Both the position numbers and the translations under genes were made by a program. Under the pieces are notes generated by a model. It worked only from the letters and a program-made list of their open reading frames with translations, was not told where the DNA came from and made no database searches. Shown here piece by piece: positions 24,195-39,100 of a stretch of DNA of 64,000 nt. Each line of letters starts with the position of its first letter. Position 1 is the stretch's first letter. Source of the stretch: Urechis unicinctus (Eukaryota > Annelida > Polychaeta > Xenopneusta > Urechidae); the NCBI GenBank assembly GCA_034190875.2, contig CM067344.1:66288557-66352556 (forward strand). The letters are read 5' to 3'.

Positions 24195-27100
24195 GTAAGC
24201 TCCATACCTAGATGGAACACACCTTATTGTACTGTAAACCTGTTGCGTTTGCTGACAGGAGCATTGTCGGGCTGTGTGTACGTCATTCATACGTCACCTT
24301 AACGTCACTGCTTCTTTACCCTGATTTTAACTAACAGCGGCTGCTCACCCCGTTATGTAACCTTAGAGTATCCTTTCGTTAGTCAATGGTGACATGATGT
24401 ACGTCTTTCATACGCCAGTCATATATTACCTGTATGTCATCCATTGGTCAGCGGTTGATGACCCATGCGTCAATTTTAGGGGACCTTTTCGTCAGCTATA
24501 AGTAACTTGTAAGCCATGCTTCAGCCGTAGGTCACCCATCCGTCAGTCGTTGGCCGCCTACAGTCTGTCGTAGGTCACCCATACGTCAGTCGTTGGCCGC
24601 ATACAGTCTGTCGTAGGTCACCCATACGTCAGTCGCTGGCCGCCTACAGTCTGCCGTAGGTCACCCATACGTCAGTCGTTGGCCGCCTACAGTCTGCCGT
24701 TGGTCACCCATACGTCAGTCGTTGGCCGCCTACAGTCTGCCGTAGGTCACCCAAACGTCAGCCGTTGGCCGCCTACAGTCTGCCGTTGGTCACCTGTATG
24801 TCAGCTGTAAGTCAGTGACAGGTCACTTGTTCGCCATCCATAAGTCAAACTGGTCATCACGCTGACATATTTACCAGAACGCACCCTGCCGCTCCAACCT
24901 GTGATATATGGTGGGCGCGAGATAAGGCCTCTGTGATCAGCCATCGTTCTGCTGTGACATGCAATTACAGTCGTGATATATGCGTGAAGTGGAACCCCTC
25001 TGTGCCTGCGTCAGGCCTACTCCGTCACTGGCGTCCTGCACGCGCCGTGATCGGTGGCTGCGATGACATCCTCAATGATATGGCGCCGTGCAGCGTGACA
25101 AGCGGGGACTGAGGCGAGTAGAGAAATTAGAGTGATGGAATGGAGCCACAGCATGGGATGTGGTTGAAGAATGGAAGTTAAACAGAGCTGTATTAACCAC
25201 GGCTGTTAACACACTGGTTCGTATGACGGCTTTGTCATATGAAGATAGCTGGTATGACAGCGTTATTGTCCACTTGGCGCGGGTTCAAAGCTCACTTAGG
25301 GTTTCGAACTTACTAAGTTAGGGTCAAAAGGGGAATACCTACCTGCTGGGCTATCAGCGTGGGCTGGGCTCGAGACTAGGTTAAGTGGAATGTTGGTTTA
25401 TAAATGGGTGGAAGTGTGCTGTATTTATAGTATCGTGGAAGAGGTTGTCTATAGTGGTGGTAGGATGCCACAAGAACGATGAAATGTTGCCAGAACATTG
25501 GTGGGATGTTAATATTACGATTAGTGCGTGATCATAGGTATACTGCTGCCCTAGTAGGGATGAAATATCGAATGATGATTTCACAATGTTGTCACTACAC
25601 TGGTGGGATGTTGTCCCTACACTGGTGGGATGTTGTACCTTCAATGGTGGGATGTTGTCCCTACACTGAACGAATGTTGCACCTACCATGGTGGTATGTT
25701 GTCCCTACAATGGTGGGATTTTGTACCTACACTGGTGGGGTGTTGTCCCTACAATGGTGGGATGTCGTCACTACACTGGTGGGATGTTGTCACTACACTG
25801 GTGGGATGTTGTCACTACACTGGTGGGATGTTGTCACTACACAGGTGGGGGATGTCGCTGCTACACTAAATGTTGTCACTACACTGGACGGATGTTGCCA
25901 CTACATTCGCCACATTACGTCTTTACTTAGATGGCGCTAAGTAGCGATATATTAGTGGAATCTGACACTGCTCTGTTAGATCTACACTCCGTCTTCTCTC
26001 CGAGCTGGCGCCGGTCGAGTCGTCTATGGGAGCACAGTGAGCGGGCTAACACGGTGTTTGTCCACCAAGCTGACTCAGGAGTCGCGCTGCCTCTTGTTGG
26101 ATGGCTGCTCTCATGAGAACTATTAACTTAAGTACCGCTATTGTGAGACCATTGCCACACAGTGTATAAAAACTAATACTTCTATGCAAGGTTTGCTTAA
26201 GGTAGACAAATGGCGCTCCTCAGAGGGTCACCCGGGGACCGTCTCGTAAATAAGTTGGAAGCAGGCCATGCCCCCGTCATGTATTTATCGCTAGTCTACT
26301 GTGTACTGGACCACATGACTAAATACAGGATTACTTTAATTCGCCCGTCGGGCTTTGCCAAAATGGTGGTCTTACTGTTTTTGTTTTTTGAGAGAATGCT
26401 TGTAAGGTCACATCTATTCATGTCCCTCGGCAGCTTTTATTTCCCTGTTTTGTTTAGTGATAGTGGACTAATTTGGGATTTAGTTTGTCGGGTCGTGATA
26501 TGGTTGTCGTTAATTGGACTTGTCTTGAGGGCGTGTGTTTGTGAATGCTCGGCTGAGTGGCATACCTGAGCGACATTGATCAGCGATGGAGTTCATGCTA
26601 CAGGTGTATTGGTCGTGTCGGGAGTGGTCACGGGCGGGTGATACTGGTAAGTTGATTAACGTCGGCGAGAGAAATGTCAGGTGAGAGAGGGGTGTCGGGG
26701 TTAATTGTAGCCGTGCTGTGAGGTTTGATGGTAAAGCTGGAGTCGGGTGAAGCTGGGGATGATCTGCGTCAGTGGCTGGGGTACCAGGTGCTGTGATCAG
26801 GTGCGGTGATAGTCAATTGATGCGAGAGCAGGTGCGCATTAAGAGATGCTGATGACGGATGCTGGGTGTAATTGCTTTAATTAATTCACTTGGTGTGGTG
26901 TCGATGGGGCGTTATCACGTGGAGCATGTGCGGAACGTTAACGGGTCGGAGAAGCCGGGAAGCAATCAAGCCAAGGTCCGCATCTTGCTTCTATACGTGC
27001 TCACGCTCACCAAATCGCGTTAGTCACGACCTTTCGACGTCTTGCCCAGCTCAGCTGCAGTTAATGGCCTCTGCCTGTCTTGCAACCCCTACCAAACACT

Positions 27101-30100
27101 CCGATAAGGCACAGTGATTTCTCTACGCTATCCGTCTGCTCTGTAGCTGTCGGCGCTGAAAGATGCAGATTCCGCGTAGATGTCGTCATTAGCGTAGCTG
27201 GGAGGGTTACGCTTGGGTACTGCAGCTGCTGCAGCTGATGCTAGTCAGGTTTGGGGGCGTTGTGGTGGGCCGTGGTGCTTGTTTTACAAACAGCATCACT
27301 AGCGTAATCAGTTTACAGCAGCAGCTTTACACACTCCAGTAGAAAAACCCTCCTCAATGTTTGTGCTCGCGTGATCATAGCTAGAGCGCCATATACTAAG
27401 CCCGAGACGGGTTCTCTTCCCTGCTAGTTTTATATCGTGTCTTACAACACGAGGGCTGCTGAGAACGTTTTAGTGCCTCTTGGCAGCCAGGCTTGGCTCA
27501 GCATGACATGACGTGGCGAACGTGGAATGGTTATGTCCGTGTGCGTACAACTTTTGTCCTGGCAGCTGTATATCATGGTGATTAGGAGGTTGTTGGCGGG
27601 GGGAATCTGACAGCTTAATTGATCTAATTATAATCCACATGTCTGAGATGATAAGAGAAGTTGGCATGTTTAGTCATCTTGCCTCTGCATGTGGTGCGAA
27701 CCGTTAGGTCACTGGAGGGGTTGGATTTCCCTGGGGTCCATCTCCGGCTCCATAAATGCCCGTAGCAGTCGTGCCCTCAAACTTTTCTTTTTGGGTCTTT
27801 TTAATGTTATATTTTATGTGAAAGCCATGTTATCGATCTCTGGTGTGATCTCGGCGCCACCTAGCGGAGTTCTATCGCGGTTTATTGCCACCAAGCGCGT
27901 CTCATTCCGCTCTGTGTACGCCCTGACGCTTAGATAATCATTTGTCAACATTGGAACACCAATCCTACAAGCGACCGATCATTATTATCGATATAGCATA
28001 GCATATTGGTGATGGCTCAGTGACAAGACGAATGGGTATAAACCCGAAATATTTATCCACTGACCAGATCTTGTGATATGTAAGACATCGTCCTGGACAC
28101 TGCATGATGCCCTATCGCATCTTCCATCAAACCCCTCCACAGGAAGACCATTTGTCAAGCAATCGAATTAGCTCAGTTTCTTATTAAATTTACCGCTCCA
28201 CTCGCTTGTTAGCATGCTGTCAAGGGGTTATCGTGTATTATTGATTGGCTTAGATCTCCTTGTTCACTCCTATAAAAGCAGGATTCCGCCTGGTTAGTGT
28301 TGCTCTGTCTCCTGCGGGCCATCCGTCATAAGTTATCTCGCTATATGGTTAGAGTACCTCGTAGTGTATCTGCCTCGTTGCTGTGCCAAGCCAAGTGGCC
28401 ACTGGGCCTTGGTTGCACTGGCACTCGAGTCTTAATATGCCCAATCTCTTTTAATGCGTATATGTCTTCTCTTTGTGTGTTAGTCACAATGAGACTCGAG
28501 TGTCAGTGCTCGACTGTCTACAGACCTCATTTAAGTGTTCTGTGGTATATGGTTAGCAATGTATGCATTCAATGGAGGGGCTACCTTCAGGGATGTAGGG
28601 GTGTAATGTCTCGTCGGTAAACTCTCCCGGAGGAGTGTTACTTACGGAATATAGGCAGCGATACATGGTCGGCTAGGTGAATGCCATACGGAGCATGTAA
28701 CCAATTAATCGCATGGGGTGGGTGGATGGGGTATGGTAGGTGACCGAAGATTGTGGTATGGCGTGTCGTGTTTGTGTGTGTTCCATGAATGCGTAGTGTA
28801 TTAAAGTAATGGTTAGGTGTCCCATGGGGAGTCGGTCAACATTGAGGGCATTTGTTATTGGGGTTATGTAGCGGAGTAACATCATCGGGAGAGAGCCGGG
28901 GTATGGGTGTGTGTCATGGTCAGCATCTACAGATCGACGTCGTTGTCAGGTGCGTCGGCTGCTGAAGCTGAGGTGATGAGGGGAGTGAGAGAGAGGAAGC
29001 GGGATGTGTTGCTTTGGTACCGGGTAACGTGGAGGCTGGGGTTTCAGTAGCATGAGCTTGTAGCCGCTCTGAAGCCGACACGGCAGCTGCTTCAGCGCCA
29101 CTTATTCCAACTTACGCCCGCCGCCACCGCTCTCCTCTGTTGGAGTCAGCTTTCCTATCTGGGCTCGCGTCTTTGCCTCAAGCGGCGGCTGCCTTCTCTA
29201 TACTACATCGCCATCATTCTAAGCTAGCCACCCCTCTATTATCGCCCAGTTATCTGTTCGGGACAAGTACCAGGCCTGAAGAATATACGCCATGCTAACG
29301 TGTGTGTGATTATTGCTCGTGTTTCTATGGAGTATCTGCCTCATTCGAGCGGACAACCTCTCTCCATTGCTTTAATCGTCTGCTGGCCCGTGGGGAGACT
29401 CGTTTGTCGCTTCCAGTCCTGAATAACGCTGAGCCAAGTAGACATCGGTGAGTGAGAAATTGTTTTCGGGTGAAATGCGCCAGGGATAGAGAGAGAGAGA
29501 GAGTGTCTCTAAAGTTTTCGCTATGCTGTTAATCTTCTGATAAACCCGCCAGCATCCCCTCTGATGCTTGGGGCATCTCGTTTTATGAGTGCAGTATGCA
29601 TTATTTAATTGGTGTAGTGGGATGCGCGTTGAGGGGTGTGCAATCTGTTGGCACCTGTGTCCACTGACGCGCAGTGAACAGCCCGCCGCGTCGAGCCGTG
29701 TCAACGCCGTGAACAGCTGGTCACAGCGTCGTTAACATGGTCAGTTCTTTGTGCTAGGGGTCAGAAGTTCACGGAAGTGTATCTGAACGTAGATCAGTAT
29801 ACAATCGGGATGGATTGAGGTTTGGCTGCGGACGGTGCCATTTAGCGACAACTTCCAGCATGTGGGTTATTTTGCTTGGCTGTCCAATGACGTTACTTGT
29901 TGATGTCGGGAGAGTGCGGTCAGAGTCCAAGGCGTCAAGCAAGTTCTCCACCAGTTGTTGTTGGAGAATGTATGTAATGAGGTTCCCTGCTGATTAGACA
30001 TGTAATGGAGGGGAGCGCACTGGGTGAGCTGGCGTAGCCGTGAATCCGGGTGTCAAAAACCCCGCTCGTATCTGCTGTGTGTGCAACTGATAAGGCGTAG

Positions 30101-33100
30101 GCGAGGCACCAACACCGTGCATCCTCGTTAGGACCACGGGCGCTTAGGTATGTATGATCCTACCATCAGGCTGGCTTGTAGCACTATCATGTAGAAGTGT
30201 CTACTATATAATACTACTACATGCGAGCTTGATCGACGAATCATAATGGACAAAGCCAAAAGCGTCCATGGATTGTTCCCCGTTTTGCCCCGTGCTAGCG
30301 GGTCAGGTTCCGACACGGAGGGGCATTATGACCAGGTGTTTATTGATATATACCCTCTACTGGCGCATCCGGCTTGAGCCTACCCCGTGAAAGCCGGTAA
30401 ACAAGATGAACGCTCACCAACACTAGTTGTTTGTTGTGATGAGTGGAGAGCTTCGTCGTCCTAGAGACTGATACATACTAACCATATCACATGAAGGCCT
30501 GTATTCTCACTACTCAGTTACCTCGATTCCTGTATCCATGCCCTCACACTATACCCAACACCCATGTCGCTCTCTCACCGCACTAATACACCATCATGTC
30601 AGTATGAATAATTCGACCCTCTATGGATGAACGCTGAGTATATTTGCTGGCACGCAATTCCGTGTTCGGGTTGATTTCGTTGGTAGATATAGTTGCTTCT
30701 GTGAGATTTCGTATTGGCGTTTAGAGTCTCGCTCCATCTCGCGAGAGGAGGCTGACTCTTATCCCGGCTGATGATTGCTGTAGCAGGAGACAGCGCAGGG
30801 TGCCAGCGCTAGTAAAATCTGACCTTATTGGCCCAAGTATATGACATCTCCGCGCAGCCCCATTTCTTGGTGACCTTGGAGGAAACTGCATGACTATGAT
30901 TTATGCCTGGTGACTCAGTATAGCAATGCCTTGATGACGCTGCGTGACCATGCCTTTTAGGATGCTGCGTGACCATGCCTTGATGACGCTGCATGACCAT
31001 GCCTTTTAGGACGCTGCGTGACAAAGCAACTAACGTCTTTAAATACATTACCAGTCCATTCATTTTACATGTGGCGTCCAGTTGCGCATTTACTACTCCC
31101 AGGTCCTTGTGAAATGCACACTCCGGTCAAGATCACTTTGACCTCTTAACCCTGACCCCATTCGTGATCAGACTGCTCTTGGTTCCACTAGTACAATTGT
31201 TCAGCATCCCAGCGGCCTTTGATCGTGGCTGTAGTGTTATGATAGAGACGCTTCTCTAGCTGTGATCCAGGCACTAGTGGTCCTAATGGTCGCTTCGTCT
31301 TATTTACGTCCTGTCGTAAACAGGCCGTTAAAGTGTCGTAATGGCCGCCGTAAAGGCTGCCGGATACCTGTCTGCCCAGCGCTTCATATAGCGCAACAGA
31401 CCGCCGACTACAATCGCCCCGTGTCGTTTAAACGTCCATAACTACAACAATGATGTTATTGTTAACGTAAGTAAGTCATACCGTTATATAAACGTAGGCG
31501 AGAAAGCTCTGGCCGTTACGTGACGTCCGAGTCGGTCGGTCGCCTTGAGCGCTTAGCGGTGCCTATTGGCACTATTATTACCGTGGAGGAATGATGCCTA
31601 ATCAACAACCTAAAGGTGTAGCGATACTTGGCTCGGCCTGCGCCAGTCGCCTACCGACAGTAACCCTCTTCTGCATACATAGACAGGCCGATGGATCGCT
31701 GATTTGTAAACTTGAATGTTCCCAGAATACATGGGGTTTGTTCCTGTACGAGATGGACTGTTTCTTCATGCGTAGTTACCTGACTCATTCGTCTCGCGCC
31801 GCTGTGTTTATAGTTAACGCTGACGTGTTTTGCGGAAAATCTCGCGTCCTTAACAGCTGTAGGGAGGAGAACCGGCGATCGGGGATCATCTTATTGTTGG
31901 TGGGAAACAAATATGCTTTGCGGGCGGGAAAGGAAATGTTTGAGTTGATGGTGAGTTATTGGCGGGGATTGGCAGCCTCGTGTGAGTGAGGTGAGATGGA
32001 TAGCTTTGCTGGCTGACCAGGTTGGCGACCGTTGCGTCAAGACTGTCATGTGGAATATACCAGAGAGATAGAGACTGGGGCGATGATAGAGGATGCTAAT
32101 GGCGGGAAACATTGACTGATGGTAGGGGAAGCTAACTGAGGGTAGGGGACGCTAATGGTAGGGAACGCTGACTGATAGTAGGGGATGCTAATGGTAGGGA
32201 ATGCTGACTGATAGTAGGGAACGCTAATGGTAGGGAACGCTGACTGATGGTAGGGAACGACGCTTATGGTAGGGAACGCTGACTGATGGTAGGGAACACT
32301 GACTGGTGATTGGGGACGCTAATGACAGGGAACGCTGACTGATGGTAGGGGGACGCTAATGATAGGGAACGCTGACTGATGGTAGGGGACGTTAATGATA
32401 GGGAACGGGACTGATGCTAGGGGACTAATGGTGCGGGACGCTGACTAATGGTGCGGCACACTGACTAATGGTGCGGGACGCTGACTGATGAAGTAGAGAC
32501 GCTGACTCACGGTGGAGACGCCGGCTGGTAGTAGTAAGGGACGCTGACTGACATTGGAATGACCTCTGACAGAAGTCGCATCAATGGTCTCAAGCCCCTT
32601 CACTCTCCTGCTCATCGTGTCGATCCGCGCCGCCTGCCTCGGGGAACACTCAGTGGCGTTATCGTAAATCTGCGCTTGCCATCATTATCTTCGTATTCAT
32701 CGCAATGCTGAGTGCCAAGTTAATAGCCATTATTGCTGCCATAACAATTGCTTATTGATCTACAGAACAGCATGTCCTGTTTAGCCACTTGCTGTGATGC
32801 GCGGCGATGTCTGTCTAAATACGGCGGCCAGTATGTGCCGTAATTGTCCCGTGGAAAAATGTTTGCTCGGCTCATTTCCCGCGAGATTTCACGCTAGTGG
32901 GAGCAACGTGGGCAACGTCTATTGAGGGAATGCTTTCACACCCAACTTTCAATCATGTGCTTCGTCAAATCGTCTCTCACAGCACTACCGACCTTCCTTA
33001 AATCGCTCTCAGAGTTTCCATTACCGTATTACTACTTCCGCAATGAGTTGCCGTTTAAAAGACTTACAGCAATGACAAGGTCGCGACCTCGACCTATTGC

Positions 33101-36100
33101 CGTTTTGTTCTGTTCTATAATGACCCCGGCATGACCTTTAGTGATAGGAGAGAGTGGAATGTTTGGCAGTTCCTCTTTAGTTCACTATAGGAACGAGTCG
33201 GGAATCAGAGCGGTCCTGCGGACACCGGAGAGCAGATCGCTGCTTGGTCACCCGGCCACAAAGCGTCCGAGATATATTACATCCGGTGTCCAACCGCTGT
33301 CATTTCCATTTGCGGACTTTGATTGTGAGATATGTGTTGGGTTTAGATCGGCGTCCATTTATCTAAAATCGATATAGCTGTTATGTCCACTGCTTTGTCA
33401 CCGTAATCTTTCGTATTTATGGCGATGTTTTCGATTTACTTCTGCTTAATGCGATTGAAATGATGGTGATTTCAATGGTATCCCATGTTAGTTGAATGTT
33501 GATTGCTGTTTTGATGTTGAATTTTGCCTTTTGTGTGATTTTAGGTGCCTGGTTCAGTTCCATCAAATCCTCATCAACACCACCACCAGCAACAGCAGCA
33601 GCAACAACAACACTATCAAAATAATTATTATTACCAACAACCTCTGCCGCCGCAAAATTACTCGCCAGGGGGCAGTAGTGGTGGACAGCAGGCTATCCCA
33701 GCCAATCAGCGCACGGCGGAGTGGTTAGGGCGTTATGTAGTGCCCGGAAGTGGAAGCGACGCGCATTCCGCTCCTACCACGCCAAACTACCGCAACGGCA
33801 CGCACACTGGGGCATTCTTCCAGGTCTGTTAGCCTTAGATCCATATGGTGTATTGTGCTTCGTGGTATCAGGCTTTATCACTACTGGGTGGAAGATGTCT
33901 CTTCCTCTCTGCATACTTGATCCCCCTTTCAGATCCCCGTTGGAAACGTGATCCAATACCCGTGACCCGCTCTCCAATTGACCCCTCACCAAAGCATATC
34001 ACTTCCGGTGTACGGTCACTCACATACATGATCCAAGCCTTACTCAAATCAACCCATCCATGTGTCATGCCCGGATCTCTTGAACATTCTAACTGGTTCA
34101 GGAATCGTATGTGTATTCCTTGCTCATTTCACATACATTTGTCTATGGAGCTAACTTGATTGAGTACACAGGTGGTGCCTTGTTTAAGCATCTCTGTTCC
34201 CGCGATCGTTTTTCTCCCAGTCAATACCTGATTTACGTTCTGTATGACGCACATACAGCGCTCGTGACGTCACCAACTAGTCTTCCCAGTATTTACTTTC
34301 TCAAGGTGAATTCAAGCTGGTATCTTGGTGGGTGGCGATTTATCTAATTTTAGGGGCTGCGACTCGTGAGCTCGTAGGAGGTGCGCGGTGCGTGTTTGAG
34401 TGTGTGGGTGGGTGGGATCCCTTGCTCCGTGTGGTTACAATTCCACATTGGTACACACGTTGAATGACTTAATCACGCTCAATTACATATTTGCATATTT
34501 GATTGCACATGTTACGTGTCGCGGTGGCAGGTGCGCACATGTGGCGGTTCTATATCGCTATTATTAAACGCGTCAACTCGGGTGGTCACGTCCGTACCAA
34601 CGCCCGCATGCCTGTGTCACAATCACATCATGGACGGAGAGATAGACAGTGATTGGTAATGGGAGACGAGCTGGTTGTGTGGTGACAGCATTCGTTGTTG
34701 TGACGTGAACTCGATGACCCAGTTTGCTGTCTGTTCGACATGACAAGGCGTTACTCGGCGGTGACACCAGAGCGACGATGATCCCGACTGTCAGTCAGCG
34801 GCGCTTAGACAAACAGTCCTGGTCGATTCTGTGTTAACAAAGGGGACCAGGTGATAGCAGTGACCCAGCTCGTGGTTACGTGATAAGGGAGTCATGACCG
34901 GGTTACGCGCCGGTGATAAGCTGCGTGTTCGTACGCACGCGCAATGACGTAATGATGAGCAGCGCGTCTTGCATATTAAGTATCTCCCCCAAATGTCCGC
35001 TCCTTTTTTGAACATGCAATTACACGTGAGGCATAGTCAATAAATGTGTCGATCACTAAGGGAGGGCCATCGCAGTACAAGCGTACCTGAATATGAAACG
35101 TTAACTGTCAACAGGCGGGGCTCGCTGTAATTTCTGTTATTGTGTGATTGTCGTCAAGTTCGCGGTTGACTGACGTCACATACTGCGCGCGGCGTGTCAG
35201 TTTCACCAATCATACTCATTGCGCTGCTATACCCTCTCGACTCGTAGCTGCTAGAAACCGGTCTGTTTGAGTTGCCTACACTTGATGTTTGCGTGCCATG
35301 ATCACTCCATGCGCTCTGGGCAAAGAACTCACGCTTAATGAAAACAGCACCGAATTGTTTACCGTGGACGAGGCGGCGTAGCTGGAGCTTTTCGGAACTC
35401 AGTTCCCACGCTGCTCTTCGCCAGCCCCATTGCCAGCATAAGAGACAAGATGGCAGACAACGCGCGGATTACATTAGCTTAAAGCGGTTTTTGATTCTAC
35501 TTTCGTGGGTTACTATGAAAACAGCAAAGCCTTTAGTTATCCGCGTCTTAGCGCTTTAAAGAAATCTCTATGTTGTAAACATGACATAGGGTCAACTCCA
35601 CTTATAATGCTGGAGAATGAAGAAGCCCTAATAAAACTTCCGTCAGATCAGATGGACCGAGAATTAGAGCCACTCGTCTTTTTCAGCAAATGATGCCGTC
35701 TAGTGAATAGATGACAAATTCAATTGCAATATGGGGAGCTGGAGATAGGGGTCTGTAGCCCTGTGGCGTCTAGACACACGCCGTGTAACGAGGCAACAGA
35801 GGGAGGCATCATGCTCACCAGTAGCCAGTTACTAAACGCGGTAATCTCAGAGCGGGCTATCTTTGCCGACATGAGATCGACCGTGGCTATAGGACTGGTC
35901 AACCAGGTAGCATGGCATGATGTCGGGCCATGACTGGTACGGGTCGTGACTGAAGCAGGTCGTGACTGGTGCAGGCCGAGACAGGTACGGGTCGTGACTG
36001 GTGCAGGCCGAGACAGGTACGGGTCGTGACTGGTGCAGGCCGTGACTGAAGCAGGTCGTGACTGGTGCAGGCCGTGACTGAAGCAGGTCGTGACTGGTGC

Positions 36101-39100
36101 AGGCCGTGACTGGTGCAGGCCATGACTGGTGCAGGCCGTGACTGGTACAATAAGTTACCGGTGCAAGCTATATACAGCCATGTTGGGGTAACTCGTCTCG
36201 AAGGTTCGCCTCAACAGTATTTTCATTGCTGTGTCCAGAGTAACCCACTGTTCACAGAGGGCGATGTGTAGTTTTAGTGACAAGCACAGCGCATTGCAGA
36301 CAAGCAATGCGACACAGGGCACTTAAATGAAACATGCATGCGATATGACACGCCGTCTGGTGTGGTCGCGAGCGTGCATAATCCACTCACGACTGGTCTA
36401 GAGTACTCTCCATAGCGTCCGTTATGCTGCGACCAATTAACAGATTAAAGCAAAACATCCCGTATGGGGCATCTGCTGAATCTGCGGCTCACTCTCGGCT
36501 GCTGATGGGGCCACTCCATGTGTTGCCATGTCGACGCCTGCATCAGCAGCTGACTGAGCATTATGATGCAATGGATGACTGGCGCACTCATTCACCCCTC
36601 ATCAGTCACTACCACAGTCACTTACATATCCTACTTAAAAACCACTTTGTTTTTTTATGGGGATTGTTCTATGGCAGTCACACGTAAGTGGGATGTCGCC
36701 TCTGAGCGGGGTATGTCCGCCCTGCCAGCACGTGGCCATACCAATCTACGCAGTACTTTTGCAGTTAACCTTTGCACCACTTGTACTCTACACAATGATT
36801 ACAGATCTGGATAGCACCAAAGCATTGCAGTAAAACGGATGATACTTCAAGCTTTAAGTAGCCGCACAGACCATTTTGGCAACGGCGGCATGCGTTTATT
36901 GACCACTCCAGGTCCTAATGGGGCAATGACGATGGTCACTAATGCTAGTGGCGCTGTCTCCATTGATTAAATAAAGCGGTGTTATAATGCATATCTAGGC
37001 CGTTGTATTGGTGCGAGGTGATGGGGATGGGTGTGTGGAGATGTTGTTTGTTGGCAGGGAGGGTTTACGACCCCCGTGGTGGGGGTGTTGACCGGTTATG
37101 TTGGGGAGTGGGGGGGGGGGGAGAGGTACATATCAATTCTGAACCTTGCCACCGTCCCCCCCCCCAACATCCCCCACCCCAATATAGTTGTACAGGTCGG
37201 CCCATTGATATATTGCCCAGCTTTCATCAGCTCCAAGCTCAACCCTGCTGTACCTGCAACTCAGGCAGTAAACAATTAGGCAAGCTTTGGCCAGGTTGTA
37301 TGTGTACATACCCACCACTAAATGACCTACACATGCCGTCTAATACATTATGCTGACATATACCCATGAACCATCTCATTCAGGCATATATATGGGTCTC
37401 CTTACAAGGCACCTACACTCAACCCGTGTATAACGGCCGTATCTGGTTCCTAACAACCCTGTCATATTCCCCCTATTTAACGCACGTTGAAGTGACGTCG
37501 CTCTACCTGTGTGTGTGTAGGGTAACCATGTAATTAACGGCGGTGCGGGAGGAGCACCATCACAGCACCGACTGTCTGCTCATAGCTACGACTCGTCGGG
37601 CATCTCTAGCGCCCGGCATAGCTACCACAGCTCGAGCAGCTCCAGTGTTGGCAGCCTGGATCGTCTGGAGGAAAGTGCTTACTCCAGCTCGCTCAATGTC
37701 CACCAGCGATACCAGGCCGGACTGCCCGTATGTATATTTTTATATCATCACTGTTCACACTTCACTGTAGGTAGGTTTAGACCCACTGACTGACTGACTG
37801 ACTGACTTACTCGCTCACTTTCTTGCTGCCAATCTCTCAGTTGCTCACTCATGAAAATCACTTGCCTACTAAATCTCCCTCCCTCTCTCCTCTTTCTCTT
37901 TCCCTCTTTGCCCTTTCTCTTTCTTTATCTCCCTATCTGCCTATCTCTATCTATACTAATACTTGCCTACATCAGTTGATCTCTCTTCATCTTCTCCTCC
38001 AGCTAAAACAAAGCAAATAAAGCCAGCAGTCCTGACATGACCTGTACTAGGACAGTATCTTATAACTGTGTTGATATTTCCATGGTACAATGCAGCTACA
38101 GCCTCCCTCAGCAATGACTCCCCATCACAGCATGTCCCTGTTGGTGGTGAATCATGTTCTGGGAGACTGGTGCTGGTATAAACCAGGCTGTAATGCTCTC
38201 TCTCTCTCTTTTATGATGGGCTTACTTAACATACACTCAACACTGCACCAGTTATGATCCGTAATGTGAGATACAGAGGCAGGGAGCCACTGCCAGGCCT
38301 ACATCTCCTGGTATTTCCACCATTGTGTCCTGCACCTGTTGGCTGTGACTGGTGAGGCTGTGAGGATGCACTGATTGTCCTGCTGTTTACTCTACTAATG
38401 CTGCCTTCACAGGAGTATACTCATCTCACATACTATATATACTGGACAAATTGCACATCTGTATTCTGGTTTCTTCACTGCTCTATTTTTTTTTATAAAT
38501 GTGCCTCATTGAAACAAACACTGCAGTATCACACATCACGGACAGATAGACAGACAGACTGGGATAATATGGTAAAGTCAGCTGGGAACGGTGGTAATTT
38601 GGGCAGAGGTCGTGGATGTGAGATAGGACCGACCCTGTGCGGTTCTCTGGAGGACATAACATATACATTATTGATTGCCACAGCATCCACTTCATCGAGT
38701 TAATTACGCGGAGTTGCTTTTGACTTATGTGGCCCATGCTGTCATCAAGCTGACAGTAGGCTAATTTGTCTTGGGGTTATTTAGGGATGTCACGTAGCTG
38801 TCCCTACTTTTAATTAAAAAACACCACTTTGAAGTGTGAAATAACATTGTTATTGTTATGGTGGGATCACAAATGTCATTTGTTTACATCCTGCTGTGTC
38901 ATTGTTATTGAAGTGGTCAATTATTGATGCTGTGCTGATTAAAGCACTGGCTTGTAGGGTTTGTGCTGTGCTCATGACGGCTGAGCTTGTTGGGTTTGTG
39001 CTGTGCTCATGGCGGCTGAGCTTGTCGGGCGTGTGCTGTGCTCATGGCGGCTGAGCTTTTCGGGTGTGTGCTGTGCTCATGGTGGCTGAGCTTGTCGGGC

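Larger units (their letters stand above)
24801..33544. other. Remainder of the 9.3-kb Caskin intron
   Basis: Apart from minisatellites at 25586, about 30925 and about 32115, no exon or RNA gene is recognised. Open frames of 60-132 codons (for example starting 26210, 28297 and 31591) have no recognisable domain and no supporting splice context. Confidence 0.5.

Noticed and set aside
25479-25940. 153-codon Trp/Cys/Gly/Thr-rich frame
   Set aside because: Runs over a 22-bp minisatellite that is open in several frames.
26210-26569. 119-codon hydrophobic frame in a Caskin intron
   Set aside because: No domain, no splice or promoter context, and the flanking Caskin exons already join in frame.
31591-31989. 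132-codon frame in a Caskin intron
   Set aside because: Not similar to any family I know. A chance open frame is likelier in 9 kb of intron.
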